Part shown: positions 18,744 to 26,127 of the stretch, piece after piece
Position numbering within the stretch: position 1 is the stretch's first letter
How the letters are laid out: each line of letters starts with the position of its first letter
Virus record (IMG/VR): IMGVR_UViG_3300044970_001619
Coordinates: 1-64,000 of that record
Strand: one strand, 5' to 3'
Length of the DNA stretch: 64,000 nt
DNA from: a virus
Notes under the pieces: model-generated
Seen by the model: the letters and a program-made list of their open reading frames with translations, nothing else
What the model was told of the DNA's origin: nothing
Databases searched by the model: none
Program-made: the position numbers and the translations under genes

Positions 18744-18983
18744 CTACTTTTTTCTTTTATTTATTTCTTTTATCCACTCATCTGGTATTTTACCGTGAGT
18801 ATCAACAAAAGCATTGTGTAGTTGTTTTGCAGTCATCTTATGCTTTTTCATAATCTTACGCATCAATTTATCAATTGAATCATAAGAAGTATCATTCAGT
18901 TTTTTTAATCCACTTTCAAGTTCATTGACTGCATTATCTACACAACCGCAATGCTCACTCATAAACTCTTGAAAGGTTTTCAT
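18744..18983 (-). CDS. Predicted capsid-internal protein with CTS-like N-terminus (79 aa)
   Basis: Begins MKTFQEFMSEHC, matching the T4 capsid-targeting sequence MKTYQEFIAEA with a Glu where gp21 would cut (FMSE|H). The rest is helical and basic, ending KEINKRKK. An AATAAATA late-like promoter lies at 18994-19001. Confidence 0.7.
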   Translation of the reverse strand: MKTFQEFMSEHCGCVDNAVNELESGLKKLNDTSYDSIDKLMRKIMKKHKMTAKQLHNAFVDTHGKIPDEWIKEINKRKK

Positions 18984-18992
18984 TTTTTACTT

Positions 18993-19400
18993 TTATTTAT
19001 TGAGAAACCCTCGCATACCAGTTGCTTTTACAAATGATTCAAGTCCTTTGTTAATTGGACGCACTTTGATGTAAATTTCTTCAGGAACTTCACCAAAGTA
19101 TCCTTGCAACCAAGGACACAACCACACGGGAAGACACATCGTTGTATCAGTATAAGTTGTACCTTCTTCATCAGACACTTCTTTCACGAGAAGAGTATCA
19201 CAATTATCAGGTTCTTGGAGGAAAAGAGAAATCTCAACTTCATCACCTTCAATTGGATACTTTCCAGTTTTGAAGTAGCAATGTTCGTCAATTGCTTCTT
19301 CAGTTCCATTCATCAAAAGTTCTTCAACAGTATCATTGTGTGGATGATTGAAGTGATAAAGATTGTCGTCTCGTTTGATTGCTACAACTGTAAGTTCCAT
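18993..19400 (-). CDS. Conserved hypothetical protein (135 aa)
   Basis: Start at MELTVVAIKRDDNLYHF; the promoter TATACT lies just upstream at about 19425. Acidic, beta-rich (EGDEVEISLFLQEP), ending ATGMRGFLNK. I recall similar cyanophage proteins but no function. Confidence 0.7.
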   Translation of the reverse strand: MELTVVAIKRDDNLYHFNHPHNDTVEELLMNGTEEAIDEHCYFKTGKYPIEGDEVEISLFLQEPDNCDTLLVKEVSDEEGTTYTDTTMCLPVWLCPWLQGYFGEVPEEIYIKVRPINKGLESFVKATGMRGFLNK

Positions 19401-19430
19401 AATAGTCTTGTGTTTCCAATAGTATAGCAC

Positions 19431-19456
19431 AAAAAAAGGTGCCTATGGGGCACCTT
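19431..19456 (-). terminator. Rho-independent terminator after the 610-aa gene
   Basis: Minus strand AAGGTGCC-CCATA-GGCACCTT followed by TTTTT. It lies directly after dyad element copy 8 and just before the next promoter. Confidence 0.75.
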
Positions 19457-19477
19457 GGGACAGTTTGGCAAGTGGTC
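19457..19477 (-). repeat. Intergenic dyad element, copy 8
   Basis: Minus strand GACCACTTGCCAAACTGTCCC, one base after the stop of the gene at 19478 and one base before the terminator hairpin. Confidence 0.6.
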
Positions 19478-21310
19478 TTATTTTTTTCTAAATCTATGAT
19501 TGACAATTTTTCCAGTTTCTAATGGATTTTTGTAAAATACATCATAAGAATCCTTTCCATTATTATAATCTTGTTTTCCTGCCATTTGAATTCTTTTTAT
19601 TTGAATATCATATTTAATTTCTCTATCTCTTTTTTTTTCAGTTTGTCTTCCTTTTCTCAAATTAGATTGACTTTGACTCAGTTTTCTTATTTGCTGATTC
19701 ATTAATTCACCAGGCATTTGCTTAAATTCTTCATCAACGGCTCCCGTCATCAATCCAGTTTTTGCAGACCTTTCAGTGCTTCTTTTGCCGAATGCTTTCT
19801 TATAAAGTTTTGCTCTTTTTGCTTCACCAGTTTTCATATCTTCACCAGACATAACAGCAGTTGGTTTTCCAACAACAGTATCACCTTTCTGTGCTCCTGC
19901 TTTCTTTAAATGTTTTGGAGTATCTTTAAGTGCTTGAATAAAGTTTCTTCCTCTTTCCATTTGTTGATGTTTATCACCTTTTCCAACTTCACTATCTCGG
20001 TGCATAATATCTACGGTATGGACTTTTCCTGTTTTATTTGCACCTGTTTTTGTCATTTGCTTTTTCAAGTCTTTCACTCTTCTTACACTTTCACTTGAAG
20101 GTGCAGTTTTGAGTTTAGTCATTCCAGATGGAGTTCTTCCTGCTGGTTTGAACTTCTTAATTAGTTGCTCACCTTTTGCTGCTTTTCTTGCTGATGAATG
20201 AGTGCGGATAAAATGGTCTTGTTCTGTGCTTCCATAATCATCTTCAGTATCTTCACTATCATAAGTTTTATAATCTTTGGACTTTGTTCTCAAATCTTTT
20301 GTTGAAAATTTTCCAGTTCCTTTAAGACCTGCTTTCTTTGCAATAGCAGCAGTGGTTCTTTCTTGACGAGTCATATCAGCACCACGACCTCTTGCGAGAG
20401 TTGCTCTACCTCTACTTCTTTCACCCATTGAACTTTCTTCAAGTTCTTGCATTATTTCCAAAACTTCTTTAATGGATCCCACCATTACTCCAGTTTTTTC
20501 ACTTCTTTTAGAAGCACGAGAGCCTAAAATCTTACCATAAAGTTTTCCTCTTTTTTCTGCACCAGTTTTTTTATCCTCATCTGGCAATACAGCAGCTGGT
20601 TTCCCCGTAACTATTTCATCTTTTTTTGCTCCTGCTGATTTTAGATGTTTAGGAATATCTTTAACACCTTTAACTAAATTTCTTCCTAAAGGCATTCTAC
20701 CTTTATTTTGATTTTTTTCTCTAAAAGCATCATCTGGCATAATACTTACATCGTGAACTTTTCCTCGTTTATCTCCACCCGAACGAGTAATTGCTTTTCT
20801 AAAATCTTTTGCTTTTCTTACACTATCTGCGGATGGATGATATTTAAATTTTACCTTTCCATCTTTAATACCAGCAAATTCTTTTTTATTAATAACTTCT
20901 AAATCCGGTGATGTTGCTGCACTTCTTGGAGATGCGTGAGTTGTGATGTAATGACTTACCTTTGTGCTGCCTTTATCTCCATAACCATCAGGGTTACTGG
21001 TTGTATATAATCTTGATGGGGTTCTCAAATCTTTAGTGGAATACTTACCAGTTCCTTTAAGTCCTGCTTTCTTTGCAATAGCAGCAGTGGTTCTTTCACT
21101 TTTATCCATATCAGCACCTCTGCCTCTTGCGAGTGTGACATTTCCTCTTGTTCTTCTGCCACTTCTTTCACCCATTGAACTTTCTTCAAGTTCAACTTCT
21201 TCTTTCACACAACGATTATAAGTCTTTCCAAAGAGTTTTTGTGTGCCTTTCTTCTTATATCCAGGCCAACACTTCTTTGCTTCTGAAATAAACTCTTGAT
21301 AGGTTTTCAT
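19478..21310 (-). CDS. Predicted capsid-internal protein with two tandem repeats (610 aa)
   Basis: Begins MKTYQEFISEAKK, nearly identical to the T4 internal-protein targeting sequence with cleavage expected after FISE. Two homologous units of about 230 aa follow (about 45-275 and 290-520). Each has SMGERS, ARGRGADM, KAGLKGTGK(Y/F)STKDLRT, a His-containing HY/HFI.TH.S.R segment, GKVH.V.IM, KHLK.AGA and KTG..KR.KLY. The protein is very basic. A conserved His/Arg set in each unit suggests an enzyme or toxin domain I cannot name. Overlaps the GNAT gene by ATGA. Confidence 0.7.
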   Translation of the reverse strand: MKTYQEFISEAKKCWPGYKKKGTQKLFGKTYNRCVKEEVELEESSMGERSGRRTRGNVTLARGRGADMDKSERTTAAIAKKAGLKGTGKYSTKDLRTPSRLYTTSNPDGYGDKGSTKVSHYITTHASPRSAATSPDLEVINKKEFAGIKDGKVKFKYHPSADSVRKAKDFRKAITRSGGDKRGKVHDVSIMPDDAFREKNQNKGRMPLGRNLVKGVKDIPKHLKSAGAKKDEIVTGKPAAVLPDEDKKTGAEKRGKLYGKILGSRASKRSEKTGVMVGSIKEVLEIMQELEESSMGERSRGRATLARGRGADMTRQERTTAAIAKKAGLKGTGKFSTKDLRTKSKDYKTYDSEDTEDDYGSTEQDHFIRTHSSARKAAKGEQLIKKFKPAGRTPSGMTKLKTAPSSESVRRVKDLKKQMTKTGANKTGKVHTVDIMHRDSEVGKGDKHQQMERGRNFIQALKDTPKHLKKAGAQKGDTVVGKPTAVMSGEDMKTGEAKRAKLYKKAFGKRSTERSAKTGLMTGAVDEEFKQMPGELMNQQIRKLSQSQSNLRKGRQTEKKRDREIKYDIQIKRIQMAGKQDYNNGKDSYDVFYKNPLETGKIVNHRFRKK

Positions 21311-21687
21311 TTTTTCTCCTTGGGAGTACGAATCATTGTATCTGCACCAGCAATTTTATCCAAAGATGTGCGGTCTCGATAACCTAGATCTCTATACATC
21401 TTATCTAATTTTTCTTTATATCCTGGTTTTGCAACTGGGGTCAAAGAAACATTTTTACCAATCTTATCTGCATATTTATGAAGTCCTTTAAATGTTCTTT
21501 TTGCAATTCCTTTGCCTCTTTGATTCTCTGGAACTTCAATGTTATCTACACGAATATCACCAGAACTTGTAGTATGAACAACATACTTCATTCCTGGTGT
21601 TCTTCCTTTTGTTTTTCTTTGAATCGTTTCTAGGGCATCAGGTTTTGGTGCCTTTGCTTCTTCTAGGAACTGCCTAAAGGTCTTCAT
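21307..21687 (-). CDS. GNAT-type acetyltransferase with capsid-targeting N-terminus (126 aa)
   Basis: Begins MKTFRQFLEEAKA (cleavage expected after LEE). Residues about 45-110 hold GNAT hallmarks: IRVDNIEVPENQRGKGIAKRTF, where Q/R-x-x-G-x-G binds acetyl-CoA, then a helix and VSLTPVAKPGYKEKLDKMYRDLGY, the last strand and helix. It should transfer an acetyl group to an unknown target. With the targeting signal, the enzyme is predicted to travel in the capsid and enter the host with the DNA. Confidence 0.78.
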   Translation of the reverse strand: MKTFRQFLEEAKAPKPDALETIQRKTKGRTPGMKYVVHTTSSGDIRVDNIEVPENQRGKGIAKRTFKGLHKYADKIGKNVSLTPVAKPGYKEKLDKMYRDLGYRDRTSLDKIAGADTMIRTPKEKK

Positions 21688-22127
21688 CTTCTTCCTAGGT
21701 ATTCTGCGTTTCTTCTTCTAGATGCAACTCGATATGCTGGTGTCAGATGCCCTACTTCTGGTTTCTTTTCACCTTTGACTTTCTTAACTCCTCTTGCTGC
21801 TCCTGCACCTGGTCTATCTTGCCAACTTGCAGCGCCTCCGTGTGCGTGTCTCCTATAATTATATTCGCTCCCTCCACTACCACCTTGTTTAAATCTTCCT
21901 CCTGATACTGTTGGGTTAATAGCCTTATCGGTATGAGTTTCTGTTTTTGATGGAGTTACAATCCATTTTTTGCCACTACCTTCTGGTGCTCGTCTAGCTG
22001 AACCTGGAGTACTATATGTTCTGGTGCGGTCAATTGTAAGAGGAGTTTTTGTTCTTCCTTTAACTTTATCCTCTTTACGCATCTCAATAAGATATGCTTC
22101 TTCTATAAACTCTCTGAAAGTTTTCAT
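21684..22127 (-). CDS. Predicted capsid-internal basic protein (147 aa)
   Basis: Begins MKTFREFIEEAYLIEMRKED; the first 14 residues match the segment inside the HNH protein encoded upstream. The remainder is Arg/Lys/Gly-rich with no fold recognised (GGRFKQGGSGGSEYNYRRHAHGG). AATAAATA late-like promoter at 22146-22153. Confidence 0.65.
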   Translation of the reverse strand: MKTFREFIEEAYLIEMRKEDKVKGRTKTPLTIDRTRTYSTPGSARRAPEGSGKKWIVTPSKTETHTDKAINPTVSGGRFKQGGSGGSEYNYRRHAHGGAASWQDRPGAGAARGVKKVKGEKKPEVGHLTPAYRVASRRRNAEYLGRR

Positions 22128-22144
22128 ATGCTTATGGTTTTCTT

Positions 22145-22945
22145 TTATTTATTTCCCTTTTCTTTTCTAAGTCTTTGTTTATGTGCTGCAGCAAGCAATC
22201 CTTTATGTCCAACGTGTGCAATATCTCTTGTTTTTCCTTCTAATTCGTGTGCTCCACCTGCTCTATGAAGAATACCTCTTCTGCTTCTACTCTCTGGAGT
22301 TTTATTAGTTACTGCTCCCATTATATTTTTAGGATGATGCCCGTGATATACTCCTTGTGCTGCATCTTTTTTCACCCTTTCCTGCCACTCAGCATCAGTC
22401 ATAGATGCTTTTAATTTTGAAGAATAATGTAATGGAGTAATATGATGTGTGTCAAGTCCTGCTCTTTTTAATTTATTTGCTTTTTTTGTTGCTGATTTCT
22501 TATCTTCATCGGAACTTAAAGTTGCAATTCTTTCTGCTCTTACTTGTCTTTCCTTAACACCACCCTCTTTTGGTTTTAATCTCCACTTTGGGTTTTCACT
22601 ACTATTAGCATTATTTGCATAATATCCTGATGGGATTCCACCGTGATGCTTTTCAAGTTCTGCACGACTTGAAAATGTTGGTTGTCTTGCTTCAATTAAA
22701 TATGCTTCTTCTACAAACTCTTTGAATGTTTTCTTCTTTACATTTCTTGCGACAACTCTTCCGTGGTCTAAGTTTCTTTCTGCTTCTCCTCTCTTCTTTG
22801 CCCACATTTGCATAAGAGCAGTTCCTGGTGCTTCAATATTTCCTGTTCTTACAAAATCTTTTGGTGATTGAGCAGCAGATGCAGCCATTGTTGCTGCTAA
22901 AAATGCATTGGCAATTTTCTCTCTTTTCTTTGCCTCATCAAGCAT
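22145..22945 (-). CDS. HNH nuclease-domain protein with internal capsid-targeting motif (266 aa)
   Basis: The C-terminal half contains LDTHHITPLHYSSKL (about 165-180), then YHGHHPKNIMGAV, HRAGGAHELEGKTRD and KGLLAAAHKQRLRKEK: an HNH/endonuclease VII-like toxin fold with H-H, N and H residues. About residues 71-86 read VKKKTFKEFVEEAYLIEA, a capsid-targeting-like block preceded by a 70-aa leader. Predicted head-packaged nuclease, or a fusion whose leader is removed at FVEE|A. Confidence 0.7.
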   Translation of the reverse strand: MLDEAKKREKIANAFLAATMAASAAQSPKDFVRTGNIEAPGTALMQMWAKKRGEAERNLDHGRVVARNVKKKTFKEFVEEAYLIEARQPTFSSRAELEKHHGGIPSGYYANNANSSENPKWRLKPKEGGVKERQVRAERIATLSSDEDKKSATKKANKLKRAGLDTHHITPLHYSSKLKASMTDAEWQERVKKDAAQGVYHGHHPKNIMGAVTNKTPESRSRRGILHRAGGAHELEGKTRDIAHVGHKGLLAAAHKQRLRKEKGNK

Positions 22946-22953
22946 TTGAATAC

Positions 22954-22981
22954 AAAAAAACCTCTGACTATTTATCAGAGG
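22954..22981 (-). terminator. Terminator hairpin with a late promoter in its loop
   Basis: Minus strand CCTCTGA-TAAATAG-TCAGAGG then TTTTTTT: a 7-bp stem with a U tract ending the 54-aa gene transcript. The loop holds GATAAATAG, a late-promoter variant about 25 nt upstream of the gene at 22945. Confidence 0.65.
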
Positions 22982-22987
22982 TCAAAA

Positions 22988-23152
22988 TCAATCACCTTTA
23001 CCCTCAAGAGTTTTAACAAGAAGTGCAGTAAAAAGTTCCATTTTTTCTGGATGGACTGCTGCTGGGTTTTGATTGATTACATTTTTAAGTGCAACTAACT
23101 CATTCCACTCATCATTAGAAAGTTGTGAATTGAAATTCTCCGAATAAGTCAT
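22988..23152 (-). CDS. Conserved small cyanophage-type protein (54 aa)
   Basis: Begins MTYSENFNSQLSNDEWNELVAL and ends LLVKTLEGKGD; familiar from T4-like cyanophages. Helical. Function unknown. Confidence 0.75.
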   Translation of the reverse strand: MTYSENFNSQLSNDEWNELVALKNVINQNPAAVHPEKMELFTALLVKTLEGKGD

Positions 23153-23220
23153 ACTAGCCTCAATTGATGAGCATATCCTAACATACTATCTAGACAATCA
23201 CTGATTCCTTAATATTGTCT

Positions 23221-23586
23221 TCAGGTTTCTGTAAAGTCTTGTAAAGTTTTGATATCCTCTTCAAGTTCCTTTTCTTGCTTCTTATCGTGATAATAAGACC
23301 ACAAAGCATTATGCACGTCCATAAGATTATCAATCCAGAAACCAGCAGGATAGATTCCAAGTTTATCTTGTAGACCACGATGACTGGTTCCTTCTTGTTC
23401 TGCTTTGCACATAATTGTGCAAATTGCATCAACCATATCTAGTTTATCTTCTTCAGAAAGCATAAAATACTTTCCTACTGCTCGTTCCTTTGCTTCCTTA
23501 TGAGACTTCTGCAATTGCTTACAAGCATCAGAGTCCCACCACTCTTGCATTGCTTTTCCGAATTCATTTGGTTGTTTTTCACTCAT
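23221..23586 (-). CDS. Conserved hypothetical protein (121 aa)
   Basis: Start at MSEKQPNEFGKAMQEWWDS, overlapping the upstream stop by 8 nt. Contains EEDKLDMVDAICTIMCKAEQEG and GFWIDNLMDVHNALWSYYHD. Mostly helical; I recall close relatives in cyanophages without a function. A different-frame reading over its 3' half (80 aa) is a shadow. Confidence 0.75.
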   Translation of the reverse strand: MSEKQPNEFGKAMQEWWDSDACKQLQKSHKEAKERAVGKYFMLSEEDKLDMVDAICTIMCKAEQEGTSHRGLQDKLGIYPAGFWIDNLMDVHNALWSYYHDKKQEKELEEDIKTLQDFTET

Positions 23587-23812
23587 CTTCTTTTCCAAAA
23601 AATGTTCCAAAGAAACCACTACTTCCTGGTTTACGATTTTCTAGTTTATCCAAAAGGGCATCAGTATTTTGTAGAGTTTGAATGCGAGAAATCATATCCG
23701 CAATGACACTGCAAACCATTGGACGTTCTTGACGAGCAGCATATGCTAATGCATTCCTAAGAGATGCTTCTGCTTCTTTGAGAGATTCTTCAACTGATTG
23801 TGATAGTGCCAT
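23579..23812 (-). CDS. Conserved helical protein (77 aa)
   Basis: Begins MALSQSVEESLKEAEASLRNAL; ends in a Gly/Phe-rich tail (SSGFFGTFFGKEDE). Two long helices. Function unknown. Confidence 0.72.
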   Translation of the reverse strand: MALSQSVEESLKEAEASLRNALAYAARQERPMVCSVIADMISRIQTLQNTDALLDKLENRKPGSSGFFGTFFGKEDE

Positions 23813-24271
23813 TCAACATTGCTCCATTTTAATTTCTTTAGTCACTTTACAGATGGTATAAGAACCATCTCCATTATCTACCCACTCAATTTGATCCCCT
23901 TCTTTAAGATTTGCTGCCTCTAGCAGATCATCAGGGAAAGTAATAAAGTATTCACCACTTGGACCATCAACTTCAATGGGAAGTTGCCACTTGGTTACTT
24001 TATCTTTTATTGTATTTTCACCTGGAAAGTTGCTATTGCGATCTTTGCTTAGAAAATCATCATATGCTTGAATATGACCTTTACCATTACCATTCAGAAG
24101 AGCAAGAAGATCATAACAACGACCAGTATGATGTTTATGGTAATGATATTGCTCATCTACAACACCTTTGATGACATCATAGATTTCTTGTGGAGATGCC
24201 TCACCATTTACTGCATCGTGTACCCAGTTTTCAAGTTGTTCAAGTGAGTACTTTTTGTAATTAAAGTCCAT
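23813..24271 (-). CDS. Hypothetical protein with C-terminal AbrB/MazE-like domain (152 aa)
   Basis: N-terminal half: MDFNYKKYSLEQLENWVHDAVNGEASPQ..IYDVIK, a helical region found alone in cyanophages. C-terminal half (about 95-140): PSGEYFITFPDDLLEAANLKEGDQIEWVDNGDGSYTI, the swapped-hairpin AbrB DNA-binding fold. Possibly a transcription regulator or antitoxin-like module; no toxin partner is visible next to it. Confidence 0.65.
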   Translation of the reverse strand: MDFNYKKYSLEQLENWVHDAVNGEASPQEIYDVIKGVVDEQYHYHKHHTGRCYDLLALLNGNGKGHIQAYDDFLSKDRNSNFPGENTIKDKVTKWQLPIEVDGPSGEYFITFPDDLLEAANLKEGDQIEWVDNGDGSYTICKVTKEIKMEQC

Positions 24272-24302
24272 TAATAAAGTCCTCGATTGCTTGTTCCATC
24301 AT
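24261..24302 (-). pseudogene. Remnant of a small gene behind a homing endonuclease
   Basis: A 13-codon frame (MMEQAIEDFINGL) whose upstream frame continues WNNNWTHLETCD but has no start. Its end resembles IIEQAIQDYLANK of the intact gene at 25018. It lies immediately after the GIY-YIG gene, suggesting the insertion cut a paralogous small gene. Confidence 0.4.
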
Positions 24303-24327
24303 ATCACAAGTTTCAAGATGTGTCCAG

Positions 24328-24924
24328 TTATTGTTCCAATTTTTTAACTGTCCATCCCTTGTGTGTTTTATTTTTTCCACGCCCAACTCTATTCATAGCA
24401 CTCCTATCCAAATGTGGATATTTTTTACAAAACTCATTCATACTATCAATTATCAATTCAGTCCCATCCTTATGTTTTAAGTAATACTTGATAAGTTTTC
24501 TGGAATTTTTCATCTTTAACAAAGTTTCTGGAGTTCTTTTATATTTTCCAGCATCTCGTCTTTTATTTGCTTCACTTATTTTTTTTCTATGTTCTTCTGT
24601 AAGATTTTTACCAGAGTGTATCCTACTTAAAAGCATTTTTTGCTCCTCACTCATAATATAACCAGAAGGTCCATCTCCACCACCAGTTTTGTTTCTTAAA
24701 ATACCAGTCCCTAAATCCTTTCTACCAAACACGGAAATCATATACTTTTCGTGCTTAAATGCCTCTTTTTCAGTTAGATTTTGTTTTAATTTAATTATTT
24801 TACCTTTATTTTTTGGTGGATAAACTTCACCCTTTCCTTTTTTATACATTCTATTACCCTTCCCCTTACCAATATAATAAGGTGTGCCATCTTCACGCAA
24901 ATAAGCGTAAGTGTAGTATTCCAT
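24328..24924 (-). CDS. GIY-YIG homing endonuclease
   Basis: 198 aa from MEYYTYAYLREDGTPYYIGKGKGNRMY: the YTYAYL...YYIGKG pair is the GIY-YIG core, with K/R residues and HEKYMISVFGR after it. The C-terminal half has NUMOD3-type repeats (SEEQKMLLSRIHSGKNLTEEHRKKISEA) and a Cys/Trp-containing DNA-binding tail. It cuts a target site to promote its own inheritance. Late promoter at 24948-24955, as for T4 Seg-type genes. Start chosen downstream of that promoter. Confidence 0.88.
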   Translation of the reverse strand: MEYYTYAYLREDGTPYYIGKGKGNRMYKKGKGEVYPPKNKGKIIKLKQNLTEKEAFKHEKYMISVFGRKDLGTGILRNKTGGGDGPSGYIMSEEQKMLLSRIHSGKNLTEEHRKKISEANKRRDAGKYKRTPETLLKMKNSRKLIKYYLKHKDGTELIIDSMNEFCKKYPHLDRSAMNRVGRGKNKTHKGWTVKKLEQ

Positions 24925-24947
24925 CTGCTTTTTGTTTGTGGTAATAG

Positions 24948-24955
24948 TATTTATA
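24948..24955 (-). promoter_or_regulatory. T4-type late promoter
   Basis: Minus-strand TATAAATA, 24 nt upstream of the GIY-YIG start. Confidence 0.7.
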
Positions 24956-25017
24956 CAAGAAAAGGAGCATTTCTGCTCCCACTCTTTGCTTCTGAATAAC
25001 CACAAACAAAAGCAATA

Positions 25018-25176
25018 TTATTTATTGGCAAGATAATCTTGAATCGCTTGCTCAATAATAATCTGCACCTCTTTACTAGTAAGATTATTCATAAACTTCC
25101 ATTTGGGATCATCTGGAGACCAATCTACTGTATAAGACCCATCTTCATTTTGAGTGATTTTTAGAGTATCTTCCAT
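25018..25176 (-). CDS. Small conserved protein (52 aa)
   Basis: Begins MEDTLKITQNEDGSYTVDW and ends IIEQAIQDYLANK. Start shares a base with the upstream stop. Its C-terminus resembles the remnant at 24261. Function unknown. Confidence 0.72.
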   Translation of the reverse strand: MEDTLKITQNEDGSYTVDWSPDDPKWKFMNNLTSKEVQIIIEQAIQDYLANK

Positions 25177-25376
25177 CACATATCAATATGAATATCAGAT
25201 TCCCAAGATTTCTTTTCAACTTTACGAAGTTTCTTAAGTTCTTTAAAGAGGATACGAATTTGTTGATAAGCATCCTCTGGTGAGATTTTATCTGCAATTT
25301 CAAGTCCTGCAATGAGTCCAACTTTATCACCAAATCGTGCGAGTGCCCGTTCATATTCTGTGAGGTCATTGTACAT
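25176..25376 (-). CDS. Conserved small protein (66 aa)
   Basis: Begins [26 protein letters not shown], then a basic helix (LFKELKKLRKVEKK). Shares the last base with the ferredoxin stop. Cyanophage-type; function unknown. Confidence 0.72.
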   Translation of the reverse strand: MYNDLTEYERALARFGDKVGLIAGLEIADKISPEDAYQQIRILFKELKKLRKVEKKSWESDIHIDM

Positions 25377-25666
25377 CAGAGATTCTCCTCTTGCTCTGTT
25401 TCAATCACACAATCGCTCAGAGGATATGCAACACAAAGCATAGAGAACCCCTCATTCATTTGGTCATCATCAAGGAAGGATTGTTCGGAATTATCCACTT
25501 CACCTTCCACAACTTTACCAACGCAAGCAGAGCAAGCACCAGCACGGCAGGACGAAGGAAGGTCGATGCCTGCGTATTCGGCAGCATCAAGAATGTATTG
25601 GTCTTCGGGGCATTGAATAGTTTGTTCGGTTCCGTCAGCGGAACGGAGAGTTACATTAAAAGTCAT
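25376..25666 (-). CDS. petF: Plant-type [2Fe-2S] ferredoxin
   Basis: 96 aa, the usual length for PetF. Cluster ligands are in [14 protein letters not shown] (C-x4-C-x2-C, residues about 39-47) with the fourth Cys in MLCVAYP (about 77). It accepts electrons from photosystem I (or a phage route to bilin reductases or ribonucleotide reductase) in the cyanobacterial cytoplasm. Its presence points to a photosynthetic host and to redirected electron flow during infection. Co-transcribed with small genes on both sides. Confidence 0.93.
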   Translation of the reverse strand: MTFNVTLRSADGTEQTIQCPEDQYILDAAEYAGIDLPSSCRAGACSACVGKVVEGEVDNSEQSFLDDDQMNEGFSMLCVAYPLSDCVIETEQEENL

Positions 25667-25890
25667 TTGTCTAGAGTATAATTACTTAAATTGTAGGTTA
25701 CTGGATGAATATTGTCAATCTTTGCTTGTAATCTGTGTTCAACCTCATACAACGAATTTGTCAATTCTATATTTTCTTCTTTTAGTTTGTTGACTTCATT
25801 TTCAAGTTGAGTTAAACGTTCATAAACATCATCCATAGGAGTATTCTGTTTAAGACCCCATTTTTTATTAAACCAATAAGAATCACTCAT
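25663..25890 (-). CDS. Coiled-coil protein (75 aa)
   Basis: After [12 protein letters not shown] the sequence is a heptad coiled coil (residues about 19-60, [18 protein letters not shown]). Directly upstream of ferredoxin with ATGA overlap. Function unknown. Confidence 0.72.
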   Translation of the reverse strand: MSDSYWFNKKWGLKQNTPMDDVYERLTQLENEVNKLKEENIELTNSLYEVEHRLQAKIDNIHPVTYNLSNYTLDK

Positions 25891-26127
25891 ATTACTCCTA
25901 TTTCTTTAAGATATGCTTGATACCTCATAAACCCACCAACTCTTACTGGTCTTCCCAAACTGTTACAACATTCAATGTAACTATTAAATTCAAACCACGG
26001 TGTTGTTGGGTCTAATTGGGGGAATTGGCTCTTTTGTGTGTAGTTGTTTAATGAACTTAGAAAGTTCTGCAGTTTCGTTCCATTCCCAAATTGTTCCATC
26101 TTTTTGCGTATAAGTTCTTTTAGTCAT
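25887..26127 (-). pseudogene. Small gene split by a frameshift at a C5 run
   Basis: Frame A starts at 26127 (MTKRTYTQKDGTIWEWNETAEL...) with ATGA coupling and stops at 25990. Frame B continues the protein (QLDPTTPWFEFNSYIECCNSLG...YLKEIGVI) to 25887. The frames exchange near CCCCC at about 26012-26024; one base more or less would give a single protein of about 80 aa. Either a real frameshift or a sequencing error in a homopolymer. Confidence 0.6.

Noticed and set aside
23190-23432. 80-aa hydrophobic-looking frame inside the 121-aa gene
   Set aside because: Entirely overlapped by a frame with conserved-looking protein and operon coupling.
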